From: Diadema setosum
Taxonomy: Eukaryota > Echinodermata > Echinoidea > Diadematoida > Diadematidae
Length of the DNA: 64,000 bases
Direction of reading: 5' to 3'
Assembly (NCBI GenBank): GCA_033980235.1
Contig: CM067077.1
Location: 2,043,501-2,107,500 of the forward strand
The notes beneath the pieces are model-generated. The model did not search any database and was not told where the DNA came from. It saw only the letters and a program-made list of their open reading frames with translations. Of this stretch, positions 50,027 to 61,935 are shown one piece after another; position 1 is the first letter of the stretch, and every line of letters starts with the position of its first letter. A program made the translations under genes and the position numbers.

Positions 50027-52023
50027 TTGAATGCCATCATCAGATACGGACTCTGCCCACAATCCCTCAAGGAAGGCATCATCCTCCCTTCTCATATAAA
50101 GGGAAAGGTATAAAGACACAATGGACCATAAAAAACTACCGAAGAATCACACTCACCTCCGTCTTTAGCAAACTCCTGGAACAATGCATAAAGCCACGCC
50201 TCGAAAGACAGCTCACAACACAGATCATATCGGATAAACTTCAGTTTGGATTTCGCAAGGGATTCTCCTGTCAACTTACCTCTCTCTCCCTGGAACTCCC
50301 CATCGAAATTAACAATGCCGCAAAGAAACCTACCTTCATCGCCTTTCTTGACGTAGAAAAACCCTTCGACAAAGTGTGACATGATTATGAGGGGCTTCTA
50401 GGAAAACTCAGAGCTGCCCACTTGGATGTTAGCACGTACAGTATCGTCCAAGACATGTATGATGGCAGGACAAGCAGAGTATTCTGGCAAGAGAGAACCT
50501 CACCACCCTTCCATATCACCCAGGGAGTACGACAAGGTGGAGTCCTATCGCCCTCCCTATATGCCCTATTCCTTGATGACCTGAGCAAAGAACTACGTAA
50601 TAGAAATCTTGGATGCACCTTCCTGAACAGATACTCAGGGGTCATCATTTTGGCAGACGACGTCGCATTACTGAGCTCTTCACCCAACGAACTTCGGGAG
50701 ATGCTTAATGTTACACAGACGTATGCATGCAGACAGGCGGCACTACAAGATTGACCCCTCAAAGAGCGCAATAGTGGTAACAAACGGGAAAAGATCAGAC
50801 AGTCAAATGCAATGGACAATGAGCGGCACTTCCATAGTACAGAAGACCTCCCATGAGCATCTCGGAATTATGAAATCTAGAACCCGGCTCGACCCAGTAA
50901 CAGACATCTTACATATTGCAAAACTGAGGACTCAAAACCTTTTATGCCCTCTCTGGAGTTGGAGCCCACACCGTAGGTCCTATTCCCACACTATCCGCAC
51001 ACTTATGGAATACTTTCTGCCTCCCCGCATGCTTTATGGAGTTTCCATATACCACCTAACAAAAAGCATGATAGCCAAACTCGATCAGACGCAAACACAT
51101 CTTTTCAAACGGATCATCGGTCTACCCCTGTCTGCTGCAGATGAAAGTATATATCTCCTCACCGGCCTACAACCAATATCACGAGGTATTGATCATGAAA
51201 CACTCTTACTGCTTGGCCAAACCCTCAACATGGACCACACAAGGTTTGAGTGGCGTTCCTTTCTCCGCATAGCAGTAAGCTGCAACACCCCAATCATCTC
51301 TACTCTGAAGACCACCTTATCTAATACAACCTATACCCAAACTCAATGACCTCTTGAACCGTTTCATGCCATATCCCCGCTGGAAGCGCCTCATAAGAAA
51401 TGTGATCTCTACAGCAACACATAAGGACTTCACAAAAAAGATTAACCTCATACCCTCACTTGAATTTTGGACACACTAGAATCACATTAACCCGATGATT
51501 CTCTACCCCACAAATCCTCCATCCCATATCATCCGTCAGGCCCTGACAGCAAGAGCTCAACTCTTAACATCCACATGTGTCATGTACCTACTACAAACAA
51601 GACTCCTCAAGATAAAGAAGCAGATGGCCCCACATGCATCCTATGCAATGAGGAAGATGAAACCACCGTACACTTGTGTCTACCTGCCGTCACACCACTG
51701 GAATCCGCCATTGATTTATTAAACAGAACAGAAAGTGCGCCTGCTGAAATATCCCTTTCCTTCCAATAACACCCAGACTGCGCTCCAGTTTACATGCACC
51801 ACACTCTTACCATATAACCTCCCAAAGTCTGCCAATGACAAAGTCCTGCTATGCTCCCTTCACATTATGCAAACTCCATATTAACGATTGAACTGCAATC
51901 TTTCCAACCCTGTCCCCTGATATCACCTATCTAAACAGGAAGGTACCTACTCCTGAACACCTCTCTACCATCCACGCTCGTCAATCTCCGACATAAACGG
52001 AGGGAGGAAAAGAAGAAGAAGAA
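50027..52023 (+). pseudogene. Non-LTR retrotransposon RT and 3' end, unit 2
   Basis: Starts with a near-exact repeat of unit 1 (TTGAATGCCATCATCAGATA at 50029 and 49033). It then continues past unit 1 through ILADDVALLSSSPNELREML, a thumb-like region and KLDQTQTHLFKRIIGLPL, to a C-terminal Cys/His knuckle (CILCNEEDETTVHLC at about 51630). The 3' end is a (GAA)n tail (about 52009-52023). Several frame breaks; not functional. Confidence 0.85.
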
Positions 52024-52079
52024 GGTTGTATGGCGACAATTTGGGGGTTCAAATTTAAACCCGTATTTCTTAGTGTGTA

Positions 52080-53291
52080 TATATTAAAAAAAAATCGTTT
52101 GATCACGTTACTGTCTTGTGACATTTTCTTTTCCATTCATCATTCTTCTTTAGTAAATCTAATTGCATTAAAAAGAAATTTAGTACATAAAGGAACAAAA
52201 CACCTATAGTATTTACAACTCTTTCTGATATGAATATGAAGAATGAGGCAAACTTCATGCGGATGAGGAACTGACGAAAGAAGGCGATTCTGTGAGAATG
52301 TTAGAGTGATCATGTGAGCTGTGTGTTGTAATCCCATCTCTCTACAACCAAAATTTGTCAGTCCTCATATTAATGTTTTCTAACAGCCCCATTGCGTTCA
52401 AATATTGCTAATAATAATAATATCAGTTATCGTTTTCTGGATCTTACAATGCCGTCTTGATAGTTTTCTCCTTTTTTCCTTTCACTCTTAATTTTCTCAA
52501 TATTCTGTGACAAATGACAAATGTATTCGCAATGATAATAATCATAATGCTAATGATAATAATGTTTATTTCTATTTCTTTTTTAGCTAGCATAGAAATG
52601 GAGCACAACATTGCTAACACATTTTGAGTGTTTTACAAAGGCTTCCCAATGTCATTGACACATTACAGAAAAAGAAAGAAAGAAGGAAGTAAAGAAAGAA
52701 AAAGAGAAAGCAAAAAGGAAGAAAATCATAAGATGTCTGAGCGTGTCTTGGTGCCGCAGTTGGTATCAGGTGCTCACACATTCACCTTGACTCTGTATAC
52801 ATGGTATAAAGGGCAATTTCATTTATGATCCTGATTACTGAAGCCCGGAAAATAGAATATCTGAGTGCACGCTAACATAAAGTTGCATGGCTTTGAACGC
52901 AGTGCTGCCTGACACGCCCTATATGTATTACAAAAGCGTCCCGATGTGCCGTGGTCACATGCTGGACAAGAAAATAGGAAAAGAGATCGAAAGTAAAGAG
53001 AGAAATGCTACATTGTTGCTGCGGTTGGCATCGGGTATAAACAACCCATTCTGCTTACTCACATGTTGCTAAGAGCCAGTTGCTATACTATAGTCTGATA
53101 TTAAATGTGTGGTATGCTTGCCAAAATGAGACAATACCACCGAAACCTGAATGACGTTGTATGTATAGGATCTAAAAATCTACGAGACATCCAATATCTG
53201 GCGCTTTTGAAGTCGCTTTTAGCTAGGATGCCCTCATAATCAAGAATCAGTCGTGTTTGGAGCTTCGTACCAGAGGTGAGAAATACAAACA
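52080..53291. other. 5' flank of BTB gene copy A
   Basis: About 1.2 kb shared with the flank of copy B at about 99% by eye. Contains (AATAAT)n-like DNA (52400-52570) and an AAAGAAAGAAGGAAG tract (about 52670-52725). Short open frames are conserved in both copies only because the DNA is. No confident promoter motif. Confidence 0.5.
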
Positions 53292-54305
53292 ATGGCGTCT
53301 TATGTAGGACTGAATGTTGGCGGCACAATTTACGAAACATCCGAAATGACTCTTACCAGTCAACCTGAAAGTTTCTTCACCTCGCTATTGAGTGGCAATC
53401 ATAGCAGTGCCATCAGAGATGAACGGGGGAACTACAGAATTGATCGTGATGGTGACATATTCCGATACATTCTCAATTACCTGCGTGATAACAAGCTCAT
53501 TCTACCAGAAGGTTTCAACAAGCTCGCCTTACTCGAGCGCGAAGCGGATTTCTACCAGCTCCAATCACTCAAAACTGACATCCAGACCTTGAGAGTGGGA
53601 AAGCGCAGTGACCCTATTTCTTTAAACGTTTCTGGAACGACTTACACAACAACAAGGGAAGTTCTTTCCCATGAGCCCAAGTCAGTTTTCCAACAGATTC
53701 TGGATTACCAGGCCACTCCAGTGAACGGTCAATACTTAATACCAGGTGACGGAGCACTCTTCAACCTCATATTGGAATATCTCCGGTTTGGAGCTCTCGT
53801 TCCATATACCTCTTCGGATGGATGGGAGTCGCTAAAAAATGAAGCAAGATTTCTGAAGCTTGAGGTTCTTCTGGCGCACATCGCAATCCGTCAGATGTTA
53901 GCATCAGATGAAACACCCCTTAAGGGACTGGCAATGTTTGCCAGACGGGACGACTTCGTGTTGTACGCAAGGGATCGATCAATTTTGAAGAGTTTAGCTA
54001 CAATGCTGCTAACGAAAGACCCGTTTCCAGAGAGGATCATCTATCGATACAGCAGCAGAATTTCTATCTTCGTCATGGTAATTTCTCTGGACAGGTCTCA
54101 GGCAGGAGAACCTGTTTCTACACCGGCAACCGAGGCGGATCCTAGTCACATCAGCCGATACCCTGCAAATAGAGAAGACATGATCGCACTCCTCTCTGTT
54201 CTCGTTGGCATGGAAACCCATCGAAAAGTTTTCCCTTCTTCGTACCTTGGGTTGTTTTGCATTCCAAGCGACATAGTTAGTAGTAAGCTTAAGGAGATAT
54301 TTTAA
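53292..54305 (+). CDS. Double-BTB (K+ channel tetramerisation type) protein, copy A
   Basis: 337 residues, no intron visible, ATG in AAACAATGG context. Two BTB/T1 domains in tandem: residues 4-95 (YVGLNVGGTIYET, RDGDIFRYILNYLRDNKL) and 109-200 (ISLNVSGTTYTTTREVL, PGDGALFNLILEYLRFGAL). The N/S-V-GG/SG-T and RDG..F..IL.YLR signatures are those of KCTD proteins, many of which act as cullin-3 substrate adaptors or multimerising scaffolds. A tail of about 135 residues has no recognised motif (RRDDFVLYARDRSI, HISRYPANREDMI). Which KCTD subgroup it belongs to cannot be settled here. Downstream, a 61-codon frame at 54538 is also shared with copy B and is probably 3' UTR. Confidence 0.88.
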   Translation: MASYVGLNVGGTIYETSEMTLTSQPESFFTSLLSGNHSSAIRDERGNYRIDRDGDIFRYILNYLRDNKLILPEGFNKLALLEREADFYQLQSLKTDIQTLRVGKRSDPISLNVSGTTYTTTREVLSHEPKSVFQQILDYQATPVNGQYLIPGDGALFNLILEYLRFGALVPYTSSDGWESLKNEARFLKLEVLLAHIAIRQMLASDETPLKGLAMFARRDDFVLYARDRSILKSLATMLLTKDPFPERIIYRYSSRISIFVMVISLDRSQAGEPVSTPATEADPSHISRYPANREDMIALLSVLVGMETHRKVFPSSYLGLFCIPSDIVSSKLKEIF

Positions 54306-55314
54306 GCTTTGGCTGTAGAGCTTAGCAGTAGTATCTTCATCCACATCCATACTGTTTAATACTGTGATGGAGTGATGTACTTGAGGTTTGATGAGTACAT
54401 TCTATAACCAAATTCTACAAGTATTATACTCCGCTTGGCGCCAGCTATTATTGTCAGCATTTTATAACGTTTAATTTCTCAAAAGGATTGGTGACTAGAA
54501 GTGCTTCATGGCGAAGTTGAAGTGTATATAGGGCGATGTGAGTCAAAAAATCCACAATTTAGAGGGTAGAGTGAACAGGGATAATTATAATGTCCGCCCA
54601 TGTCTGATTAAAGCAACTTGGGAAGAGTTCATAGCATTAGTTGTCGATCATTTTTACAAAGAAAACAAGTTGCGTTTGTGCGCCAGGGATTTTGACAAAA
54701 GTTCTGAGTGGATAATGTCCTAAACAACACGATTGTTATTATGATTGTTATTATGATTGTTTTCGTTTTAAATCAGCGAGAGCACAGTGTTATCGTCGTA
54801 GTACGTCTGAATCTATCACAGCACTTGTGGGTGGAGAATGGTGTCTAACTAGATTTCGGTAAATGTATCATAGGGATGCTACGAACAGAAAAAACAAATG
54901 TTGTTAAAATTTCTAATCATCCATTTTCACGCTCCTCTGCCACCGCCGTCTATTTCTTCTTCACTTTCCTATTCTTCGAATTCTTTATTTGCTATTTCAT
55001 GTACACGTTTCTGTCTGATATTATTTCTTATTTCCAGCGTACATACCTTTTTTCTGTGTTGTAAACGTAAGGCCAAAACAGTGGTGTCTGATGTAAATAA
55101 AAAAATCATGTTAAAGTTGTTGATGTTGAAGGGCAGAATAGTTTAATGTGAGATTCTGATACAATGTCATGTACGTACTGTAGATATGCTGAGTATAGGG
55201 TGATTAAGTTCTAATAACATGTAAATATTGCTGATAGATTTACAGTGTATCACTTTTTGCCATCTTTCTCCTTTCTATGTGTGATAATACATAGTTTTTG
55301 TTTTGTCTCCGCCT

Positions 55315-55905
55315 CGAATTGACGTCGGAGGAATTATGTTTTTGGGCTGTTTCTGTCCGTAATCAATTTTTGTAAACAACGTTACTAAAAAACTTGTCGA
55401 GGTATCCTAATGAAACTTATCATGTATAATTATGTATGAGCGGGTGAAGTTGTGCCTATCAACCTTTGGGTGTACATACTCATGGTCAAAGGTCAAGGTC
55501 AAATGCTCAAAATTTCACTATTTCCCATAATGCAGGGAGGTGAGACGAAACATAATCTATGCAATGCCTGAAGGTATTTTCTTGAAACTTATCTAGTGTA
55601 TGCACGTCATGTGCTACCCAATAGAGAGAGTTTCGGGCTATGATGTCAAAGTTCAATATTGAACTAATTGTATGTTAAAATTTGAATTTTTCCTCATAAC
55701 ATCTCGGAAATGATTCAAGGTATGGAAATGACTACATGTGCATGTACTGACTGGCAGTGATTATCTTGGGGATTTGGGGGTCATGGGTCAAAATTTAAGG
55801 ACATCTCCTCAGAATTTCACTATTTCCCTCATTGAATATCAATGCAATGCCGGCAGGATTTTTCTTGAAACTTCGTGTATACAAGTATTACCCAATAGAG
55901 ATTGG
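55315..55905 (+). repeat. Interspersed repeat with AGGTCA words, copy 1
   Basis: Opens GTCGGAGGAATTATGTTTTT. It contains GGTCAAAGGTCAAGGTCAAA (55487), ATTTCACTATTTCCC, TTTTCTTGAAACTT and ATGTACTGACTGGCAGTGAT in the same order as the repeat at 58375. No coding potential. The opening phrase is common in repeats of marine invertebrates. Confidence 0.65.
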
Positions 55906-55969
55906 CTGCAAGAGGTAGAGAGGTTTTTCGATCGTCGTTTCGTCATTTTTCGCTGATGAAGACAGTTTT

Positions 55970-56455
55970 GGGCTTCGAAGATTGCTTCCTGAAGTTGAAT
56001 CGCGCCTGGACCTCAGAGCTTTTCTCTCACGTGATAATTAGCGAATCTGATGATGACGTCCCTTGGCTGCGATTTCCTTTCGTTCGAGGCCGAGGTGGCG
56101 GCAGACGCCGACTGTTCAAAAGAAGGGGTCCTAATCGAAGAGAACGGTCGATGTCATCGTCATGTAGTTCGATTCGATCTGAGCCAACCATGGCCAACCC
56201 CCTGGCATATTGGTTTGATGATGAAGTCGGTGCTTCCGTCTTTCTTCTCCTGTTTCCCAGCAAAGATGAGGCAGTTTCTCCTTAAATATTGTTCTGCCGC
56301 ACCCATGGTGGTTTCGAATATCACGCACGGCTGCTTCCATGCCAGGGACGCTATTTTCTCCCCCCCCCCCTTTTTTTTTCGCGGCTTTCAATGTCGAATT
56401 CCAGGGGTTGATGAACTTCCTCACATAACATGGCAGCCTGGATCCTCATTTTAAG
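55970..56455 (-). pseudogene. Unassigned coding-like remnant
   Basis: GC is higher than around it. On the minus strand one frame reads ASLAWKQPCVIFETTMGAAE then QYLRRNCLIFAGKQEKKDGS and DFIIKPICQGVGHGW before a stop near 56190. A G/C homopolymer (about 56363-56377) breaks frames. It looks like part of a real protein, but I do not recognise it. No splice pairing found. Confidence 0.3.
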
Positions 56456-57346
56456 CAGCCTATGTTTTAAGGCATTGACGGGCTCTTTGTATATAAGGTA
56501 CCAGTAGATTGCTGGTCTATATGTGTTCGGCAGAGCAATACTTCACACACGTTTATACATTACGGCGGCTAGATCAAATAATTAGTGTATGTGAATGTTC
56601 ACTTTCTTTGTTACTCTTATTGAATTGTTCGAAACTCACAAGACTGGTTTAAAATTATGTTGACGAATATACCCCAAAGTTCTGATGCATTTGATGTTGG
56701 TTGAAATAGCCGCTTAAGGTGTGACATCATGCAGATAGCACTCAAAGAGGCATACTTTGAGGTAATATATTGGTATACTGTAGTCTGGAGAGCATCATGA
56801 TTTTATTTTTCTTCATGTTATAGCACTATAGTGAATTTCTGCTACAGGCCATATAATTATACTAATATTGAGAAGTACAAAAATGGTATATTGAAAAATA
56901 ATAGAATGTGTGTCGGATGTTGGGCGATGATATGACCACAATAAACGATAGTATTTTATATCTTACAGATGCCTCAAAATAGCAATCTCATGATATTTTC
57001 AGACAGTCCGATTCAAATGAAGTTTCCTCACAGGACTATAGTTTGAAACTATTGGAGCTATGGAAGAATGTGCATTTTACAGGGATTGTACTCCTTTAAA
57101 AGTGATGTCCTTCGGGGTGATTTTGAAAGATTACCTATAGTGTTGATATAAGGCATGCAAAAGTTTCAGCAGATTTATATGTTTTAGTTAAGAAACTGAT
57201 ATGCTTGTATCGTTGAAATAGACACAGCTTCTTGACATAGGCTAACCAATAAAAGGTCAAAGTGACATAAAGTACAGAAAGTGAAGGAAACTTGTGCACG
57301 TACATGAGCATGATAGAAAGAATATTCCAAGGACTTAGTCCAGGGG

Positions 57347-57492
57347 CCTGTTTCATAAAACTTTTCATCAGTGACAACTTGTCATAGATTGGAAAAGCTA
57401 CGGAAATCCTTGCAGCTGATTGGCTGAGAACAAATTTGTCATAGAAACGTGGCAGTTGTCACTGATAACAAGTTCTGTGAAAAGGGCCGGCT
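57347..57492. mobile_element. 146-bp palindromic MITE, GGGGCCTGTTTCATAAAA type
   Basis: GGGCCTGTTTCATAAAACTT (57350) pairs loosely with AAGTTCTGTGAAAAGGGCC; CAGTGACAACTTGTCA pairs with GGCAGTTGTCACTG. The centre is GCAGCTGATTGGCTGAGAAC. This hairpin type is frequent in marine invertebrates. Confidence 0.7.
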
Positions 57493-58374
57493 CCTGGGAG
57501 TTTGCTTCACTTCTCTTTCACTTTATATGATCATTTTGGTTTAGAGTTTACAACCCATTTATATCAGTGATTATGCGTAAACAAAAGCTGCAGACAATGG
57601 AAACATGCTATAACAAGTTTAGTTCATTGGGACAATACACATTGCTCTTTTATATCAAGTTTCTTTTTCTATTGAGGCATAGCAAAAGAAAACATTATAA
57701 TAGATAAAAAGCTGAAAAGAGAGCATTTATCTTGTTTTTGTACGGTTTTGTTTTATCAGAGTTCTAATAGCGAGGTTCAACTGTTTATTCCCAGATTAAA
57801 TGTATATATAACAAGATATCAGTCTAGTTGTGAAATTTCTTCTGAAATTTCTTTTGAAATTTTCTTCTGAAATTAGCATTTGTGTTAGTGTAAACCGTAT
57901 TGTGTTACCAATCTTCTCTGTATGCATTATTCGAAAAGTAATTCGCTTGACTAACAAACTAAGTACTGTTTTCATTTGTTTAATGCTGTATCATATCTGC
58001 CATATGTAGTTGTCAGCTAATGTTACTTATGTGATAAGTACTTGTTTGTGGAAACTTTGTTCTCTAATAAAACACAATTAATAGCAAAAATGCCACATTT
58101 CCATCTTTTTTTTTAATGTCAAACACGTTTCATTGTTGCTTTATTACTAGTTTATGAAGAGAGCTATTCCAAAATGATATTATGCTAAGTCTGCTGTGCT
58201 TGTCAGAAATGAAGTTGTTTAAATATCTGTACATAGTATATAACAAGATATTATGGTTAATGTAAGTTTGAAGTAAAATATCTTGCCGGATGTTGCACGA
58301 AACTCCAAAACTTTGAAGCTGCATTTAAGAAAGATATAAGGGCTTTCCATTATAATTATTACTTCTGTTTTTAT

Positions 58375-59318
58375 TCCTCAGCACGAAGTGGTGCCGGAGG
58401 CATTATGTTTTCGGGTTGTCCGTCCGTCCGTACGTCCGTACGTCCGTCCACATTCGTTTACGCGATAACTTGAGTAATATTGACTGGAATTTTACCAAAC
58501 TTTGTCCAAGTATAAAGTATGATGGGGCAATTACTTGATTAGATTTTGGGTGATATCAGCCAAAGGTCTAAGGTGAAGGTCAAATCATGAAATTGTATCT
58601 GTTTACACGATAATTCAAGACTGGATCAAGCAAATATCACCAAACTTTGTTCAAGGATGATGTATGGTGGAATAATTTATTAATTTTGGAGTGAAATCGG
58701 ACAGATGTCAAAGGTCAAAGATCAAGGTCAAATCCTAAAATTTATCTTTTTACATGATAACTCAAAATCGGATGGAGCAGCTTTCACCAAACTTGGTCCA
58801 AGGATGATGTACAATAAAGTAATTAGTTGAGAAGATTTTAGTGACATTGGAAAAAGGTCAAAGGTCAAAATTTCAAGGTCAAATGCTAAAAGTGTTGCTA
58901 TTTCCCCATATGCATGCAATGCCCAAAGTTATTTTCTTGAAACTTAGTGTAGACATGTACTACTGCATAAAGATTCTCCAGAGAGTGTTTCATATCATAA
59001 GGTCAAAGGTCAAAAGGTCAAAGATTAGGTGAAAATGTTACAATTTTACTTTTCTCACAAATGGTTCAATGTATCTTCATGGAACTTGGTACATACACAT
59101 GTACTGACTAGCAGGGATTACCTAGGGAATTTAGGGGTCATGGATCAATATTCAGGGGTCAAAGGTCAAGGCCAACTGGTCAAAATTTTATTATTTTCCT
59201 CTTATATACTAGTATATGCAGTGGTTGAATTATTACTTTTAAAACTTAATATACATACCTACTGGAGATTCTCGTGAAGAATTCCTGCCAGAAGGTCAAA
59301 GGTCAAAGGTTAAGGGTC
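58375..59318 (+). repeat. Interspersed repeat with AGGTCA words, copy 2
   Basis: Opens GGTGCCGGAGGCATTATGTT then (GTCC)n (58425-58450). AGGTCA occurs many times, including AGGTCAAAGGTCA direct pairs near 58855, 59000 and 59292. Longer than copy 1; the right end is cut at 59318 by the duplication junction. Confidence 0.7.
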
Positions 59319-59324
59319 AAATCT

Positions 59325-60675
59325 GGAACCCGGCTCGACCCAACAGACATGTTACATTGCAAAAGGGCTCAAAAACCTTTATGCCCTCTCTGGAGTCGGA
59401 GCCCACACTTTAGGTCTTATCCCCACTCTATCCGCACACTACTTGAATATCAACTATCTGCCTCCGCCCCGCGTGCCTTATGGGGTTTCCATATACCACC
59501 TAAAAAAAAAAGCATGATACCAAACTCGATCAGGCGCAAACACACCTTGTCAAACGGATCATCGGTCTTCCCCTGTCTGCTGCAGACGAAAGTGTATATC
59601 TCCTCACCGGCCTACAACCAATATCACGACGTATTGATCACGAAACACTCCTACTGCTTGGCCAAACCCTCAACCTAGACCACACAAGGTTTGAGCAGCG
59701 TTCCTTTATCCATGCAGTAAGATGCAACACCCCATTCATCTCTACTCTGAAGACCATCCTATCTAATACAGCCTATACTCAAACTCAATGACCTCTTGAA
59801 CCGTTTCATGCCATATCCCCGCTGGAAACGCCTCGTAAGAAATATGATCTCTACAGCAACACATAAGGACCTCACAAAAAAAAAAAAAAAATATCTTAAC
59901 CTCAAACCCTCACTTGAATTTTGGACACACTGGAATCACATTAACCCGAGGATAATCTACCCCTCAAACCCTCCATCCCTTATCATCCGACAGGCCCTGA
60001 CTGCAAGAGCTTAACTCCTAACATCCACATACTTACTACAAACAAGACTTCTCAAGATAAAGAATCAGATGGACCCCACATGCCCCCTATGCAATGAGGA
60101 ATATGAAACTACCGTACACTTTGTATCTACCTGCCGTCACACCACTGGAATCCGCCATTGATTTATAAAACAGAACAGAAAGTGCGCCTGCTGAAATATC
60201 CCTTTCCTTCCAATAACACCCAGACTGCGCTCCAGTTTACATGCACAACACTCTTACCATGACTCTATAACCTCCCACAGTCTGCCAATGACAAAGTCCT
60301 GCTATGCTCCCTTCACATTATGCAAACTCCATATTAACGATTGAACTGCAATCTTTCCAACCCTGTCCCCTGATATCACCTATCTAAACAGGAAGGTACC
60401 TACTCCTGAACACCTCTCTACCATCCACGCTTGCACAACCAATATCACGAGGTATTGATCATGAAACACTCTTACTGCTTGGTCAAACCCTCAACCTGGA
60501 CCACACAAGGTTTGAGCGGCGTTCATTTCTCCATGCAGCACAACATCCCAATCATCTCTACTCTGAAGACCACCTTATCTAATACAACCTATACCCAAAC
60601 TCAATGACCTCATGAACCATCCACGCTCGTCAATCTCCGACATAAACGGAGGGAGGAAAAGAAGAAGAAGAAGGT
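59325..60675 (+). pseudogene. Non-LTR retrotransposon 3' part in duplicated copy B
   Basis: Matches unit 2 from GAACCCGGCTCGACCC through the Cys/His knuckle (CPLCNEEYETTVHFVSTC near 60080) to the (GAA)n tail near 60660. It has its own frame breaks and A-run (59876-59891). At 60433-60630 a piece equivalent to 59617-59790 is repeated before the tail. Confidence 0.82.
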
Positions 60676-61935
60676 TGTATGGCGACAATTTTGGGGTTCA
60701 AATTCAAACCCGTATTTCTTAGTGTGTATATTAAAAAAAAAATCGTTTGATCACGTTACTGTCTTGTGACATTTTCTTTTCCATTCATCATTCTTCTATA
60801 GTAAATTTAATTGCATAAAAAAACTAGTACATAAAGGAACAAAACACCTATAGTATTTACAACTCTTTCTGATATGAATATGAAGAATGAGGCAAACTTC
60901 ATGCGGATGAGGAACTGACGAAAGAAGGCGATTCTGTGAGAATGTTGGAGTGATGATGTGAGCTGTGTGTTGTAATCCCATCTCTCTACAACCAAAATTT
61001 GTCAGCCCTCCTATTAATGTTTTCTAACAGCCCCATTGCGTTTAAATATTGCTAATAATAATTATATCAGTTATTGTTTTCTGGATCTTACAATGCCGTC
61101 TTAATTATTTTCTCCTTTTTTCCTTTCACTCTTAATTTTCTCAATATTCTGTGACAAATGATAAATGTATTGGCAATGATAATAATTACAATGCTAATGA
61201 TAATAATGTTAATTTTTATTTCTTTTTTAGCTAGCATAGCCATGGAGCACAACATTGCTAACACATTTTGAGTGTTTTACAAAGGCTTCCCAATGTCATT
61301 GACACATTACAGAAAAAGAAAGAAAGAAGGAAGTAAAGAAAGAAAAAGAGAAAGCAAAAAGGAAGAAAATCAGAAGATGTCTGAGGGTGTCTTGGTGCCG
61401 CGGTTGGTATCAGGTGCTCACACATTCACCTTGACTCTGTATACATGGTATAAGGGCAATTTCATTTATGATCCTGATTACTGAACCCCGGAAAATAGAA
61501 TATCTGAGTGCGCGCTAACACTATAGTTGCATGGCTTTGAACGCAGTGCTGCCTGACACGCCCTACATGTATTACAAAAGCGTCCCGATGTGCCGTGGTC
61601 ACATGCTGGACAAGAAAATAGGAAAAGAGATCGAAAGTAAAGAGAGAAATGCTACATTGTTGCTGCGGTTGGCATCGGGTATAAACAACCCATTCTGCTT
61701 ACTCACATGTTGCTAAGAGCCAGTTGCTATACTATAGTCTGATATTAAATGTGTGGTATGCTTGCCAAAATGAGACAATACCACCGAAACCTGAATGACG
61801 TTGTATGTATAGGATCTAAAAATCTACGAGACATCCAATATCTGGCGCTTTTGAAGTCGCTTTTAGCTAGGGTGCCCTCATAATCAAGAATCAGTCGTGT
61901 TTGGAGCTTCGTACCAGAGGTGAGAAATACAAACA

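Larger units (their letters stand above)
48632..52079. mobile_element. Inverted-repeat element interrupted by the LINE
   Basis: Left TACACACTAAAAGAAACAAA followed by GGTTCAAATTTG pairs with the right end, whose reverse complement is TACACACTAAGAAATACGGG followed by TTTAAATTTGAACC. Several GGGTGCAAA/GGTGCACA words lie at 48690-48970. The LINE sits between the arms. The right arm is repeated beside the second BTB copy (about 60690-60733). No target duplication was identified. Confidence 0.5.

Noticed and set aside
54538..54723. 61-codon frame conserved after both BTB copies
   Set aside because: Conserved only because the whole segment was duplicated. No start context or motif; likely 3' UTR.
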